Below the pieces are notes generated by a model, which saw only the letters and a list, made by a program, of their open reading frames with translations, made no database searches and was not told where the DNA came from. From contig JBITNC010000001.1 in NCBI GenBank assembly GCA_050084985.1, positions 43,276,001 through 43,340,000 on the forward strand: a DNA stretch of 64,000 nt. The letters run 5' to 3'. This DNA is from Nageia nagi (lineage: Eukaryota; Pinophyta). Of this stretch, positions 46,530 to 57,799 are shown piece after piece. Position numbers and translations under genes: made by a program. How positions within the stretch are numbered: position 1 is the stretch's first letter; each line of letters starts with the position of its first letter.

Positions 46530-47634
46530 AATAATCAAATTTGAGTAGTAACTTTTAATAGCTAAGTATACAAAAAATGTTCTAATTTCACCCAAAATAT
46601 TCTTGGTATTTTTATCCATGGAAAATGCAAAATCTACATCAACTTCTAAAGAAAATTACTACATAGAATTTGGGTGGAGATGGATGATGCAAATATAGGC
46701 ATAAGATAATAGAATGATTCCAAATAAATTGACTACACAAAATAATAAAGAAAATAATAAAGGATAATTATGAGTTTCTCTACTCTACAATTGTACATGA
46801 TTCTTGGAAATTATTTCAATACCATGACTTCATAGTATTAAAAAATAAGGCTTTCAAAAATACCCCATCAATGTATCTAGGAAATTACTTTCACTTGAAA
46901 ATATAATGTTAGCAATTAATAACATTATCCATTTGTATAGATATTTAATAATAAATTTTTTTTGAAAAAATGAAATGAAACATAGTTTCCTTTTTACTTG
47001 TAAGCATCCACCATACTCAAAGGTTCTTCATCTCTCTAATAATTGTTCAAATGGAATCTTTAACCATACAAATAAAATTGCAAACTTTTTGTTATGCTAG
47101 AAGAGAGGCTATTCTTTATTTTTAGCCTCCATATCATGCAACATAGGTTAAGAATGCCAATATTCTAATCTAATTAAATAATTTTTAGTAGCTAGATATA
47201 TAAAATATGGTATAATTTCATCTAAAAATATTCTTGGTATTTTTATCCATGTATTGTGAAAAATTTGTATCAACATATAAAGAAATTACTACATAAAATT
47301 TGGTCCCAAATGGTTGATGCAAATATAGGCATAGAATAATATATTGAATCCAAATAAAATGGCTGCATAAAATGATAAAGGATAGAGTAAGATTTTCTTT
47401 ACTCTCTTCATACCAAAGTATTGGTTACTTGTAAGATATTATCTATTATTCATTGAGTATTTTATATTCCCTTCAAGTGTTTCATCTTTGTTATTATTGC
47501 ACCTCCTTTTCAATCTCTACAATTTGCAATTGTGCAATATTCTTGGAAAAATACTTCAATACCATTACTTTGTAGTATTAAAAAATAAGGCTTTCATAAA
47601 TAATTCATCAATATATACATAGGTTGTTGACACT
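46530..47634 (+). repeat. Tandem array of roughly 0.6-kb units, left part
   Basis: Two units are aligned by shared phrases: TTTTTATCCATG (ends at 46620 and 47251), AATTACTACATAGAATTTGG-like, GATGCAAATATAGGCATA, AATACCATGACTTCATAGTA and ATTAAAAAATAAGGCTTTCA. The spacing is 631 bp. An AGCCTCCATATCATGCAAC phrase lies between them near 47125. The array resumes at 57.8 kb, so it was one array before the nested insertions. Confidence 0.75.
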
Positions 47635-48340
47635 TAAAAAGGAATTTTAATTTAATTAAAATACCCTTTTAGGTATTCAAAATAATTTATTAAATAAATT
47701 TTCTTATCAATTTGCACTCTCATCTACCTTTATGTTTTATGATGACAGGTTAGCTCAGCATCATAATAAGCCTAAGGAGGAGCCTTAGCATAGACTTATT
47801 AACTATATAGGTGGAGGGGTTGTGCATGATCAAAAATATGACATGACATGATATAATCTTGAATCTTTGATAGGTGGAAATATACTTGTGTCATTTTTTA
47901 TCGATGTTTCTTAATGCCACCTATCATCTTTGGATTTTGTTATACTCTAAACTTTGCATTCTTGTGATCTATCATCCATTTGTGAGCAAAATCACCTACA
48001 TCAAATGTGGGATGATGACATTTAGTGAAAGGGTGAGGTATTCTAGAATGGTAACTAGGTGATGTCATTGGGTTCCTAACATTAGCATTGGGTTGAGGTT
48101 GGATTCATGGCTCTATCTTTCAAAGAAGCTTATCATTCATCCTCTTTTGATTTGATTTTGCCTTTATTCATCATCATAGGTAGAGTACAAGTTTGTATCC
48201 TTTCTAAATCTAACTTTGATAGGTCAAGGTTAATTCAATCATTATCATCTTCATGTCATTGACTTACTATTATTTCATAGTTAATTTATGAATTTAATAT
48301 TTTGTAAATAACAATAATTATTATTATTTTAGTTATAAAA
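47635..48340 (+). repeat. 5' LTR of a gypsy element (family of 18687-19413)
   Basis: It starts TGTTGACACTTAAAAAGG, is collinear with the minus-strand LTR at 18687-19413, and is followed by TTGGTGAACCC (48342-48352), a PBS-like site shared with the other copy (TGGTGAAC). It is placed directly upstream of a + strand Gag relic at 48450. Confidence 0.78.
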
Positions 48341-48449
48341 ATTGGTGAACCCAAATTATTTTTGATATATCATGTTATCCTTCACTAATTGTGCTAAAAA
48401 CCTTAGGATATTTCGATAGGATTGATTTTTCATTTGAAGTATTTCAGAA

Positions 48450-48816
48450 ATGGAACTTGTTGAGTTTCTTTCCATGATCAATAGCTTTGATGAGGCCACT
48501 AAAGCTAATATAAAGAATATGTTATATGGAAATGAAGAGAGAATTGAAGCCTCTAACATTGGGGTAAACATTCGATTCATTGCAGATGATCTACCTATGT
48601 CTAGGTATTTGAATCCATTATGTGATGAGATTCATAATACTAGGGCATCTAATTTGTAATTGGAGCCTATTTTTGATACATATAATGGTGAGAGATATCC
48701 TATGGCTCATATAAAAGATTTCAAAATAAAGTTAAAATTGAACTTTGGAGTGAATGATAACTTGATGGCTGAATACTTCCCTACTGCATGAAGAGGTGAC
48801 ACACTTAATTGATACT
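48450..48816 (+). pseudogene. gag: Gypsy Gag relic, 5' segment (split by copia)
   Basis: It starts MELVEFLSMINSFDEATKAN at 48450. After one TAA stop (48657) the same frame gives the capsid motif IFDTYNGERYPMAHIKDFKI, then LNFGVNDNLMAEYFPT and RGDTLN. Two TGA stops follow (48789 and 48810); the second sits where Trp of the conserved W-Y is expected. The frame is broken at 48816 by the copia insertion and continues at 57320. Confidence 0.8.
48812..48816. repeat. Target-site duplication of copia, left copy (ATACT)
   Basis: ATACT before the copia LTR matches ATGCT at 57315-57319 with one transition. Removing the element and one copy restores the Gag frame. Confidence 0.75.
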
Positions 48817-49313
48817 TGAGAGAGTTGCAACATAAATTAAATAACTCTATGCTTCCAAGATCATATGAAAGCTCAAAATTTACATAAAACAAAATCACAA
48901 AGCAATCTCAAAAATATAACACAAGATGTAAGTGGTTCCTCCAACTAGGAGTACATCCACTAACTAGATCTCACTTCTTTCACAAATATGCATCTTAAAA
49001 TCTTTCTATCCTCAACTCCTAAATACTGTCCACTAGTATAACTTTACTCCACAAATTGGTATATGATCCAAAGAGGTATATTTCTATTTATATGCCAAAA
49101 TCCCTCTTTGGATCACCCTTTTATTCAATGTACAAAGCATGACATGCACATTTGTTTACCCAAGGGGCATGCTTGTGACATGGAGTGTAGGACAAGTTAC
49201 ATTATCATATTCACTTAAATTCTTAAGGTATCAAATGATACCCTTAAGTATTATTGAACTTACATAGAATATTATTACATGACCTTTATAATAATGTATT
49301 ATACATTCCAACA
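48817..49313 (-). repeat. 3' LTR of copia element
   Basis: On the plus strand it runs from TGAGAGAGTTGC to ATTCCAACA. It is collinear with 56817-57314. Confidence 0.93.
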
Positions 49314-49322
49314 CTCCCCCTT
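49314..49322 (-). other. Copia polypurine tract
   Basis: The minus strand reads AAGGGGGAG directly before the TGTTGG that opens the 3' LTR. Confidence 0.85.
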
Positions 49323-49989
49323 AATGCAATATTGGGATAGACCAAATAAGTAAGAGGGGTTATCCTCCAAATAGATACAATAGAGATGAGAACTTTTTAC
49401 ATATTTGTAATATCTAGTTTGATACTTACTAATTTTCAAAATATAATCATTAACTAAAATTGGTTTTAAGGTACATGAAGTAGTCATCCAATTGGAAGTC
49501 ATGAAAAGTCTCCAAGAGCCTGCATACCTGAAGTAAGTAACCTGCAATCTCAAAGGAACTTGCAAGTTATAAGTAGCTCAAATAACAAGATCAATTAGAT
49601 GCAACATATTTATATCAACAAAGATAGATGAATCACTCAAATGATATCATGAACTAATCAATGGTGCACTATAAGTCATCACGAAGATGCCAAGCCAAAA
49701 GTCATAGTCACATGCTATATATAAAATATGTGTTGATTATCATTACAAAATAGAGCATACACATATGAGTTCCTCATATATGGATAACTAAACAGTGCCA
49801 AAAGATACATAAGAGTTCCTCACACATGGATAATTAAACAATTCTATATTAGCCAATCTTTTTCTTTAAAAAATTTGTACAAGAAGTTCCTCATGTAAAG
49901 TGAACTTACCATGAAGTGTACAACAAAATCAACACTATACAGCATGAAAATCCTCCTAGGGGTGAAGATGTCATCATAAACATGAATTC

Positions 49990-50485
49990 AACATAAGAAT
50001 TCAAACTTCACTCCCATTTGAGGGTAAATTCACCAACCTAATAGCATCCCTAAGCTTACAAAATTGAGCTTTTGAGAGGGGCTTGATAAATAAATCAACA
50101 AAGTTCAAGGTGGATGGACAATACTCTAGGTGTATGGTACCATAAAGAACCTTCTCCTTAATAAAATGGGAATGGATTTTCATATGTTTTATTCTTTGAT
50201 GGAACACAAGATTCTTAGCAAATAAATAGCTGACTGATTATCTAAAGAAATCAAAGATGAGCCACCTAGCACATACCCAATTTCTTTCAAAATATACCTT
50301 AGCCAAATAGCTTCCTAGGGTGCAACAGACATGGCACGGTATTTAGTTTTTATGATGGAAAGAGAAATATTAGGTTGCTTCTTAGAATTTTAAGAGATAG
50401 CACTTGAACTAATGCTAAAGATTTACATAGAGGTTGATTTTTTATCATCTCTATCTCCCCCATAGTTAGAATCTAAGAATCTAGA
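49990..50485 (-). pseudogene. pol: Copia RNase H relic
   Basis: RNase H removes the RNA template strand. The minus strand reads RFLDSNYGGDRDDKKSTS near 50420-50480 (normally DADWAGD...RRST), then ISSSAIS, stop, NSKKQPNISLS, then EAIWLRYILKEIG and LISLDNQSAIYL (the second conserved Asp region) and a histidine-poor end near 50000-50200. The order and spacing are those of copia RNase H. There are several stops. Confidence 0.85.
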
Positions 50486-51420
50486 GAGAACAAATGAGGG
50501 CAACTAAGAATACTTAAGAGTAAGATCCTTAGTCCTTGCAACATACCTTAAGATTTGTTTAATAGCATTAAGGTGCTCAACATATAGTTTTTGCATGAAT
50601 CATGCCATTAGATTCACTACAAAGGTAATATCTAGCCTAGATATAGTCAAATATAAAATACTACCAATTAATTACTTGTAAGCTGTAAGATTAGCTAACT
50701 GAGAGTTGGAGCTTAGAGAAATAATGATTCCAAGAGAAACTAGGATCACAACATATCTACACTCATCCATTTAAAAATTTTGCAAGATGTTTGATATATA
50801 TTTAGATTAACTGAGATAAGTATTGGTACACTTGAATTGCAAGATAGTAGTGCAAGAGACCAAGATCAATCATTTCAAATGTTGCCTTAAGTTTGGATAT
50901 GCACTCTTGAATAATTTCTTCATTATTTCTAGTTATCAAAAGACCATCCACATAAAGGAGAATCAAGAACACCTCTTTTTCCTAAATAAGCACATATAGA
51001 TCAAAGTTAGAAAAGCACTTGGAGAAACCAATGTCTACAAAATACCCTAAAATCTTTCTATACCAGGCTCTAGGTGCTTACTTAAGTCCATATAATGACT
51101 TTTTGAGCTTGCACATAAAGGAATATTTATCTTCCATAATGAACTCATCTGATTGATTCATGAAGATTTCCACATCTAAGTTACCACTGAGAAATGTACT
51201 CTTGACATCAAGTTGAAAAACTTTCCATCCTTGAGCTATATCAAGAGCAAAGATAATTCTCACAATAAGCATCTTTTCCATGAGATCAAAGGTTTCCTCA
51301 TAATCTTTATCATATTTCTAAGCAAAATCTTTAGCTACTATCCTTGCCTTGTATTTCTCAATATCTCCAATAGAATTGAACTTGACCTTGTAGATCCACT
51401 TATTACCAATCATATTCTTC
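50486..51420 (-). pseudogene. pol: Copia reverse transcriptase relic
   Basis: The minus strand reads EKYKARIVAKDFA near 51340-51380, IIFALDIAQGWKVFQLDVKS and TFLSGNLDVEIFM near 51130-51260 (first catalytic Asp region), FMCKLKKSLYGLK near 51078-51120, and LLYVDGLLITRN near 50935-50960. The active site is YVDG (50943-50954), so the second Asp of YVDD is lost. The segment then continues LGLLHYYLAIQVYQ near 50820-50860. Stops and frameshifts interrupt it. Confidence 0.92.
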
Positions 51421-51619
51421 TCATTAGGATAAGGAACCAAATCCTAAGTTTTGTTTTGTTAAGTGCTTCACACTCCACTTTCATGGCTTTCATCCAACAC
51501 TCATGCTTAGAAGGTCCTTTGAAGGTTGAGGGCTCATGCTTGTTGTCAATCTTGAAAAATAAGGATTTATTCAAGGTCATGCTCTTGTTACCATTTGTGT
51601 TAAAAAATTTTGTTCTTGA

Positions 51620-52600
51620 GGTGACTTGTCTAGATTAATATCTAACCAGCTAGATGCAATTGAAGAGTCCTTTGGATCATCAACATCCTCAGAAGCAAAT
51701 TATTTAGAAATTTCATTAAACTTTACATCCTTTGAAATAAACACTACTTTATAAGATGGAGAGTAGAGCTTGTAGCCTCTATGTTGACTGTTATAATCCA
51801 TAAAGATGCATTTTTTATCTCTTTTATCCAACTTTTTCCTTTTCTTAGAAACAATGTAGAAGAATGCTTCACAACCAAACACTCTAAGATGAGAAATATT
51901 AGGTATTCTTCCTAACCATCCCTAAAAAGAATTTTTACCCTAAACAACTTTTGTGGAACACCTATTCAAGGTGTAAATAGCAATGCTCATAGCTTCACCC
52001 CACAAGAAACTAGGAAGATTACCCAACATGAATCTAGAAATTTCCATAATTATTCTATTTTCTTTTTGGCAACATCATTAGGCTAAAGAGTGTAAGGAAT
52101 CATAAATTACCTCTTGATTCCATACTTAGCATAATAGTCATTGAACTCATTGCTATTATAATCTCCCCTATTATTTGATCTCAACATCTTAATTTTAAGG
52201 TTAGTTTGATTCTCAACAAAGGCCTTAAAACCCTTAAAATTCTCAAAGTTTGATCCTTGTGATTAAGTAGATACCCAAAGGTCATTCTAATAAATTCATA
52301 AATGAAGGTCAAGATGTAAGATGCTCCTCTAAGTGACTTAGTCTAAAATGAACCCATCAAATCTAAATGGACAAGTTGAAGAGGTTGAGATACTCTTGTT
52401 GCCTTATATTTTTCAAACTTTTATCTATGCATCTTGCCAAGAATGCACTTCTCACATATACCAGTCAAAGAAGAAATTGAAAGAAAACCTTCTACAAGTT
52501 CTTGGTCTTTCATGACTTGAATACTTTTGTGGTTAAGGTGCCCTAAATGTTAGTCCCAAAGATTACCTCTAGAACACACACTAAAAGCAAGACACATCTT
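51620..52600 (-). pseudogene. pol: Copia integrase relic
   Basis: The pre-integrase zinc region reads HLGHLNHKSIQVM with CEKCILGKMH near 52440-52570. The first catalytic Asp is at 52361-52363 (HLDLMGSF). The second region reads RSNNRGDYNSNEF near 52140-52190, with Asn where Asp is expected. The Glu region is AKKKIE, stop, LWKFL near 52050-52080. The C-terminal part includes RVFGCEAFFYIV-like sequence near 51850-51885 and YKLYSPSYKVVFISKDVKFN near 51715-51775. The frame is broken repeatedly. Confidence 0.9.
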
Positions 52601-52889
52601 TGATGGAACTTGATCCACTATGTAGAGGTTATCTTTCATAGCTCTTTTAACCAAAGTGGCAAGTTCTTTCTTAATGCACCAAGATTGATAATCAAAATCA
52701 AAAGAGTATCTTTTTCTAGCAACTTAGATCATGGAGAGAAGGTTCATCCTTAATTTAAGAACATAGAGAACATTTTCAAGAACCTTGTCATGAATCAGTA
52801 CACTCCCAATTCCTTAGACTTCAAGGGTAGAGTTATCACCTATCACAACTGCATCTTTTCTATACTTGCAAAATTTCTCAAAATTTTTC

Positions 52890-52930
52890 TTTTCAAAGCA
52901 TAGGTGATTAGTGCAACCAGAGTCAACAAT
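52890..52930 (-). pseudogene. pol: Copia protease active-site segment
   Basis: VDSGCTNHLC on the minus strand (52898-52927) is the D-S-G-C/A-T-x-H active-site motif of copia protease. It follows the zinc knuckle in the same coding order as functional elements. Confidence 0.88.
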
Positions 52931-53960
52931 CTAAATAGAAGAAAAAGTGCAAGACATGGAGTAGAGATTCATAGCAAAACTAGCTTGAATATTCTTCTTT
53001 CCTTTTAAGTTCTTTACATTTCCATTACCTTTGTTCTCTTCCTCTTTTTTCTTTTTGTAGCAATCAACTTCTTTGTGACCTTGGATGTCATAATAGTTAC
53101 AATTACCATCAAACATTTCTTTAAGATATGGATTGTTTATTTTGCCTTTTCCATCTCTTTGCTTGAAATGGTTGTTGTTGCCATTATGTTCCTACTACTA
53201 TTGTAGCCATTGCTCTTATCTCAAACTTTTTGGAGGAAGAAGGATAAGATTTCTTTTGATGGTTGAACTTTTTCTTGAAAGGAGTTTTGGTTGTTCCAAG
53301 AGCAACATTATTATCCTTAGGAGAAGAATTCAACACCTTTTTGTTAAGGATTTTCTCATGCTTCAAAAAGATCCTAGAAAGGTTCTTAAGGGAGAATACT
53401 TCTTCTTCATGATCAAGCCTTGTTTCCATAATCATCACAAAATTTCCAAACTTTGAAGAATTATGAAGACCATGAACTCATTGTTGATCCAATTGCACCT
53501 ACAAGCAACAAGTTGGGTCCTTAGGTTAATGATTTTGTTCAAGTAGATAACCACATTTTCATCTTCCTCTTGACAATATTGAAGCAAATTTTTGAGAATG
53601 TAAATCTTCTTGAAAACTTTGAACCAAGGTAGATTTACTTAAGCTTATCCCAAGCTTCTTTTATCTAGGTTGAAGAGGAAATCATCAGGAGCACATCATT
53701 TAAAATTGCATAGAAGATCATGGAAGTTTCTAACTCATTCTTCATGTTGTAAGCCTTACTATCTTCTCATCTATAGTAGGTACAAGGTTCTCATTCATTG
53801 TTTTCCAAAGATTCCTTGCTTGTAATTCAACTCTCATACAAGGTTCTCAAATACCAAAGTTGAAACTGTCAAGAATGTGTTTGGGTAAAAAGGAGTCTCC
53901 CATTTACTATACAAAAATGTGAAAAAATAATAAGCATGTGGTTTAATAAACAACATTATA
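52931..53960 (-). pseudogene. gag: Copia Gag relic with zinc knuckle
   Basis: The capsid part near 53480-53630 reads FKVFKKIYILKNLLQ and ENVVIYLNKIINLRTQL, matching the copia Gag region (LxxxLxxxxMxExxSVxxHxxxFxxLxxxL). The frame 53184-53438 holds a basic linker. The knuckle near 53060-53106 reads CNYYDIQGHKEVDC: a C-x2-C-x4-H-x4-C knuckle with Tyr at the second Cys. The start was not identified; similarity fades above 53900. Many stops (TAG, TAA, TGA). Confidence 0.8.
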
Positions 53961-56240
53961 TGTTAAGTTTTAACTAAGTAAATAATACATGTTAAATTTA
54001 ACATAAAAGACATGCTTGATTTGATTCACAAGTGCAAATGTTTCACAACTCAAATAATAATCCATGTACCCAAATACATTTTTCATTTCAAGAACCGTAG
54101 ATGTAGAGTGACATTGTTGAGGCTTGTTTTCTTGTCTAAAAATTAGGCCTTCACCTAGATGCCCACATAACAGGAGCCCAAGTACTACCAATCCTCAACC
54201 AATAAGGAGAAGTACCTACTATTTTCCAAGGTTATGATGTATATTGGATTGAACAAATTATTAATCTTGATTAAGTTTCAAGTTGTCCTCCTAATTTATT
54301 AGGATAATCCTTGAATGGACATGTAAACATGTGGTATCACTACACACATGTCATCCACCTATTAGAGTTATGTCCAGACCAATAGAGGACTTAGGGGTAA
54401 TTGAGAAGTACAAAATTTTTACCATTTGGATCATCAAACTTAAAGGCTCCAATCCACAAGTGCTCACCTCATGGCTACCCAAATAAGTCATGTTACAGAA
54501 TGTACATGTGGATGTGTTCATTTAGAGGGTTCCTCATTTCAATATTTGCATTTTTGTTTGCATAAGATAATAAATCAAAAAATAAAACATGAAGCAAAAG
54601 AACATAAGTAAAACATCATCCATTAAAAAAAAATTGAAACATAAGTATCCAATGGGTTTTATTTACCAACCCCTAAAGGACATCATTACATCAATCCTAA
54701 TTTTGCACAAGTTCATTCTTGCATAAAGAATTAAATTGCATCATAACTTAATATTTTAAGTGATAAGCATCCATTATTTGACTTAAAAAAATTAAGCATA
54801 TAAATTAAAAATTTAAGTCCTTAAGCATGCATCACCAAAAAATTAAGTTCTAAACATGTATCATTAACTTAAATATTTAAGTACTAAACATGCATCATTT
54901 AAGTATAAGCATGCTTTAAATTTTAAGTAGTAAGCATTAACTTAAAATTATGCAAGCAACATGCATTAAACTTTAAGTAAAAAATTCATACAAATTCCCC
55001 TTGTTTTACTTAAAGTTGTAATCCTAAAGATAGCATACTTAGCTTAACTTAATACTTTATCCTTAAAAGTATTTTGCATGCTAAAAAAAATTCTCTAAGT
55101 ATACATCCATTCTAATTTTAAGCAAATACACTATATTTTCCCTTAATAGCATTAAAGAAGTAAGATTCCCCCTTTTACTTAAAATTGATCTTATGGCAAT
55201 AGTATGCTTAGTTAATTTGAGAAGTGCCAAGTTTATTCTTTAAACATTTTGCCTAAAAAATATTTCTCCAAGTGAATAAAAATAATAAGCCATCATAATC
55301 TCTACATAAAATTAAAGGAAGGGAGAAGCCTATACTCCACTTTATGTAATTAATGTGTTAGAGAAAACCTATACTCTGCCCAAATGCATTAAGTTTATCA
55401 AATTTAATGTTATTTGAGTTCTTTACTCCACACATATATTTAATTAAAGTAAGTCATGATGAGAATAAAAAAAATACTATCTAAAAAACTTTTAAATGGG
55501 CTTCAAGTGAGAAAACAAAGGCCAACGCAGAGTGGAGAAGTGGGGTAAAATGAAACCAAAGAAGGTTGAGTAGAGAAGGGGGAAAAATGTCATGCATGGA
55601 GGTCTACCAGAGGAATTGGGCCAAGTAGTGGAGGCTGATGTGAGATTATGTAGAGAGGTCAATGGATGAAGGGGACAATAGGGGTTATAAGTGGTGGGAT
55701 TAGATTCCATGCTCATTGCACCAACTAAGGCAACTAAATTTGATGGTATCACACATGTCAAAGAAATGTAATGCCCCACACAGTGGTGGCCTGGTGAGGC
55801 TATATAGATGAAGAACATGGAGTGGATGATGAAAGGAGTGAGACCAAGTCTAGGAGAGTAATGAGAGGGCTTAAGATGGTGATAAATGAGGGTTTGGTAG
55901 CTGAGCATAGGATGCAACATAGTACCTTCACTTAGTAGAGGATTATTTTATTGCTCAAGCTAATTGATGGTGCATCCTAAGGGAGACCACATTCAGGAGA
56001 GTTGCAAGAGGGCTCAGGATGGTGACAGATAAGGGTTTGGCACTTGAGCATAGGGCCTTCATTCAATGAAGGACTATAGTCGATTAGAAGGGCCACTATG
56101 GAGCTTATGTTCCAATTTTGTATATGGACCTCAAAGTATTGCATTCAAAGGAGAAAGGAGTGTGAGATACCCAACAAAAAGGGATTTAAAAAACTTTGAA
56201 GTAATTCTTGTTGTAAACAAAATTTCAAAGTTTGTAATGT

Positions 56241-56288
<48 letters not shown>

Positions 56289-56802
56289 GTTATGTATATA
56301 TATGTATATATTTTTTTTGTAAAAAATTCCTATTTTTGTTTTCAAAAAAAAAATTGAGTTAAAGCAGTTTAAAAAAATCTCTTCAAGACATATATATATA
56401 TTGGAGACTAATAATAATAGCTATTACAACCAAAATACCTTAGGTTTAAAGAAATTATAAAAAAAAACTTATAATTACTATAAAGTATTAGTAACACAAA
56501 TGTGTAACAACAATATATGTATTTTCCTTAAAAAAATTCTCATTAATATTGCAACTAACATATAGAAAATGTTAGTAACCCAAAAATGCATATTTTTCCT
56601 AATGTATTATTGCCCAATAACATAATCATAAAAGAATGTTGATATCAAAAATGAACTAAAAAAAGGGATAGGTGGCTATACCTTTATATTGTTTTACCTC
56701 AAAAAAGAAGAGTAAAACCTCCAAAGATGATTTATAAGAATGAAGAACCTTAAAAATGTTGAATAAGAACTTCCACACCAAGGAGAAGAGCTTCCACACC
56801 AA
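53961..56802 (-). other. Long copia leader with unidentified insert
   Basis: About 2.8 kb lies between PBS and recognisable Gag. It includes a minus-strand frame of 73 codons at 53970-54191 without known family, a stretch at 54740-55000 rich in repeated TTAAGTACTAAACATGCATC phrases, a block with higher G+C at about 55490-56140, and a (TA)n microsatellite at 56246-56310. The higher-G+C block holds an open minus-strand frame of 142 codons (55492-55920) and two copies of an AGATGGTGATAAATGAGGG phrase (55876 and 56019, about 143 bp apart). No function can be given to any of these. Confidence 0.6.
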
Positions 56803-56814
56803 GCTTTGATACCA
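56803..56814 (-). other. Copia primer binding site
   Basis: The minus strand reads TGGTATCAAAGC two bases inside the 5' LTR. It differs from the initiator-Met complement by one G-to-A change. Confidence 0.88.
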
Positions 56815-56816
56815 AA

Positions 56817-57314
56817 TGAGAGAGTTGCAATATAAACTAAACAACTCTATACTCCCAATATCACATGAAAGCTCACAATTTACATCTAACAAACTCTCAA
56901 ATCAATCTCACAAATATAACACAAGATGTAAGTGGTTCCTCCAACTTGGAGTACATCCACTAACTAGATCTCACTTCTTTCACAAATATGAATCTTACAA
57001 TCTTTCTAACCTCAACTCCTAAATACTATTCACTAGTATAACTTTACTCCACAAATTCATATATGATCCAGAGAGGGAGCCTTCTATTTATAGTCCAAAA
57101 TCCCTCTTTGGATTACCCTTTTATTCAATGTACAAAAGCATGACATGCACATCCTTTTACCCAAGGGGCATGCTTATGACATGGAGTGTATAACAAGTTA
57201 CATTATCATATTCACTTAAATACTTAATGTATCAAATGATACCCTTAAGTATTAGTGAACTTACATAGAATATTATTACATAACCTTTACAATAATGCAT
57301 TATACATTCCAACA
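56817..57314 (-). repeat. 5' LTR of copia element
   Basis: On the plus strand it runs from TGAGAGAGTTGC to ATTCCAACA. It is collinear with 48817-49313 and with the lone LTR at 14049-14612. Confidence 0.93.
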
Positions 57315-57319
57315 ATGCT
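57315..57319. repeat. Target-site duplication of copia, right copy (ATGCT)
   Basis: Matches ATACT at 48812-48816 with one transition. Confidence 0.75.
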
Positions 57320-57520
57320 TATGTTTAGCCATTAAATCTATTAATTGCTATGCATAACTTATTTCAAAATTTTATATCCCTTTCAAATATTGTGCTCCTA
57401 GAAAAATGACTATTTTATAATTAGTTAGTGTTATCCAAGATGAAAATGAGATATTTGATAAAAATTTTCCAAATATTTCAAAATATATGGATCATGATTC
57501 TAAACCCTTTTCTAAATCTC
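57320..57520 (+). pseudogene. gag: Gypsy Gag relic, 3' segment
   Basis: This continues the frame from 48816: after DTLN, stop, Y the right side gives LCLAIKSINCYA, stop, LISKFYIPFKYCAPRKMTIL. This is the Gag stretch (WYxxLPxxSIxxYxxLxxxFxxxF) that should follow. Similarity fades after about 57450 (VSVIQDENEIFDK). No nucleocapsid, pol or 3' LTR of this gypsy element was found before the tandem array resumes. Confidence 0.75.
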
Positions 57521-57799
57521 ATGTCAAATCCATGGTTTCTATTTTACTTGAAATCATGTCCCATTACATTATGCAAGACTCTTTGGATCTTACATTACTT
57601 TGCATCAAAAATAATATCCATAATAATATTATCTATTTTTGAAATGATGAAATTATTTTTCATCCCTCATAATAATGACCCTTATAAAAATCTTGGATAT
57701 AAACTTGGTTACAATAAGACAATCATCCTATACTCAAATATTCTTCCTAACTCTAATAACAATTCTAAGGGGATTATTTAACTACTCAAAAATAATTTC
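57521..57799. other. Unassigned segment after split Gag
   Basis: The frame 57428-57781 (+) stays open but shows no conserved motif past 57500. It may be decayed gypsy interior. Confidence 0.3.

Larger units (their letters stand above)
48817..57314 (-). mobile_element. Full-length decayed Ty1/copia retrotransposon
   Basis: The element is 8,498 bp on the minus strand: 5' LTR 57314-56817, PBS 56814-56803, a leader of about 2.8 kb, Gag with zinc knuckle, protease, integrase, reverse transcriptase, RNase H, PPT and 3' LTR 49313-48817. Integrase before RT defines Ty1/copia. The LTRs (498 and 497 bp, TGTTGGAATG..CTCTCTCA) differ at about 42 sites by hand count (8-9 %), so it is older than the gypsy element at 3819. 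It is inserted in a + strand gypsy Gag with a 5-bp duplication (one mismatch). All domains carry stops and frameshifts. Confidence 0.95.

Noticed and set aside
55492-55920. 142-codon minus-strand frame in the copia leader as a captured gene
   Set aside because: No recognisable domain, and the region contains a direct repeat that continues past the frame. Kept only as a compositional oddity.
56246-56310. (TA)n run
   Set aside because: Ordinary microsatellite; no further signal.
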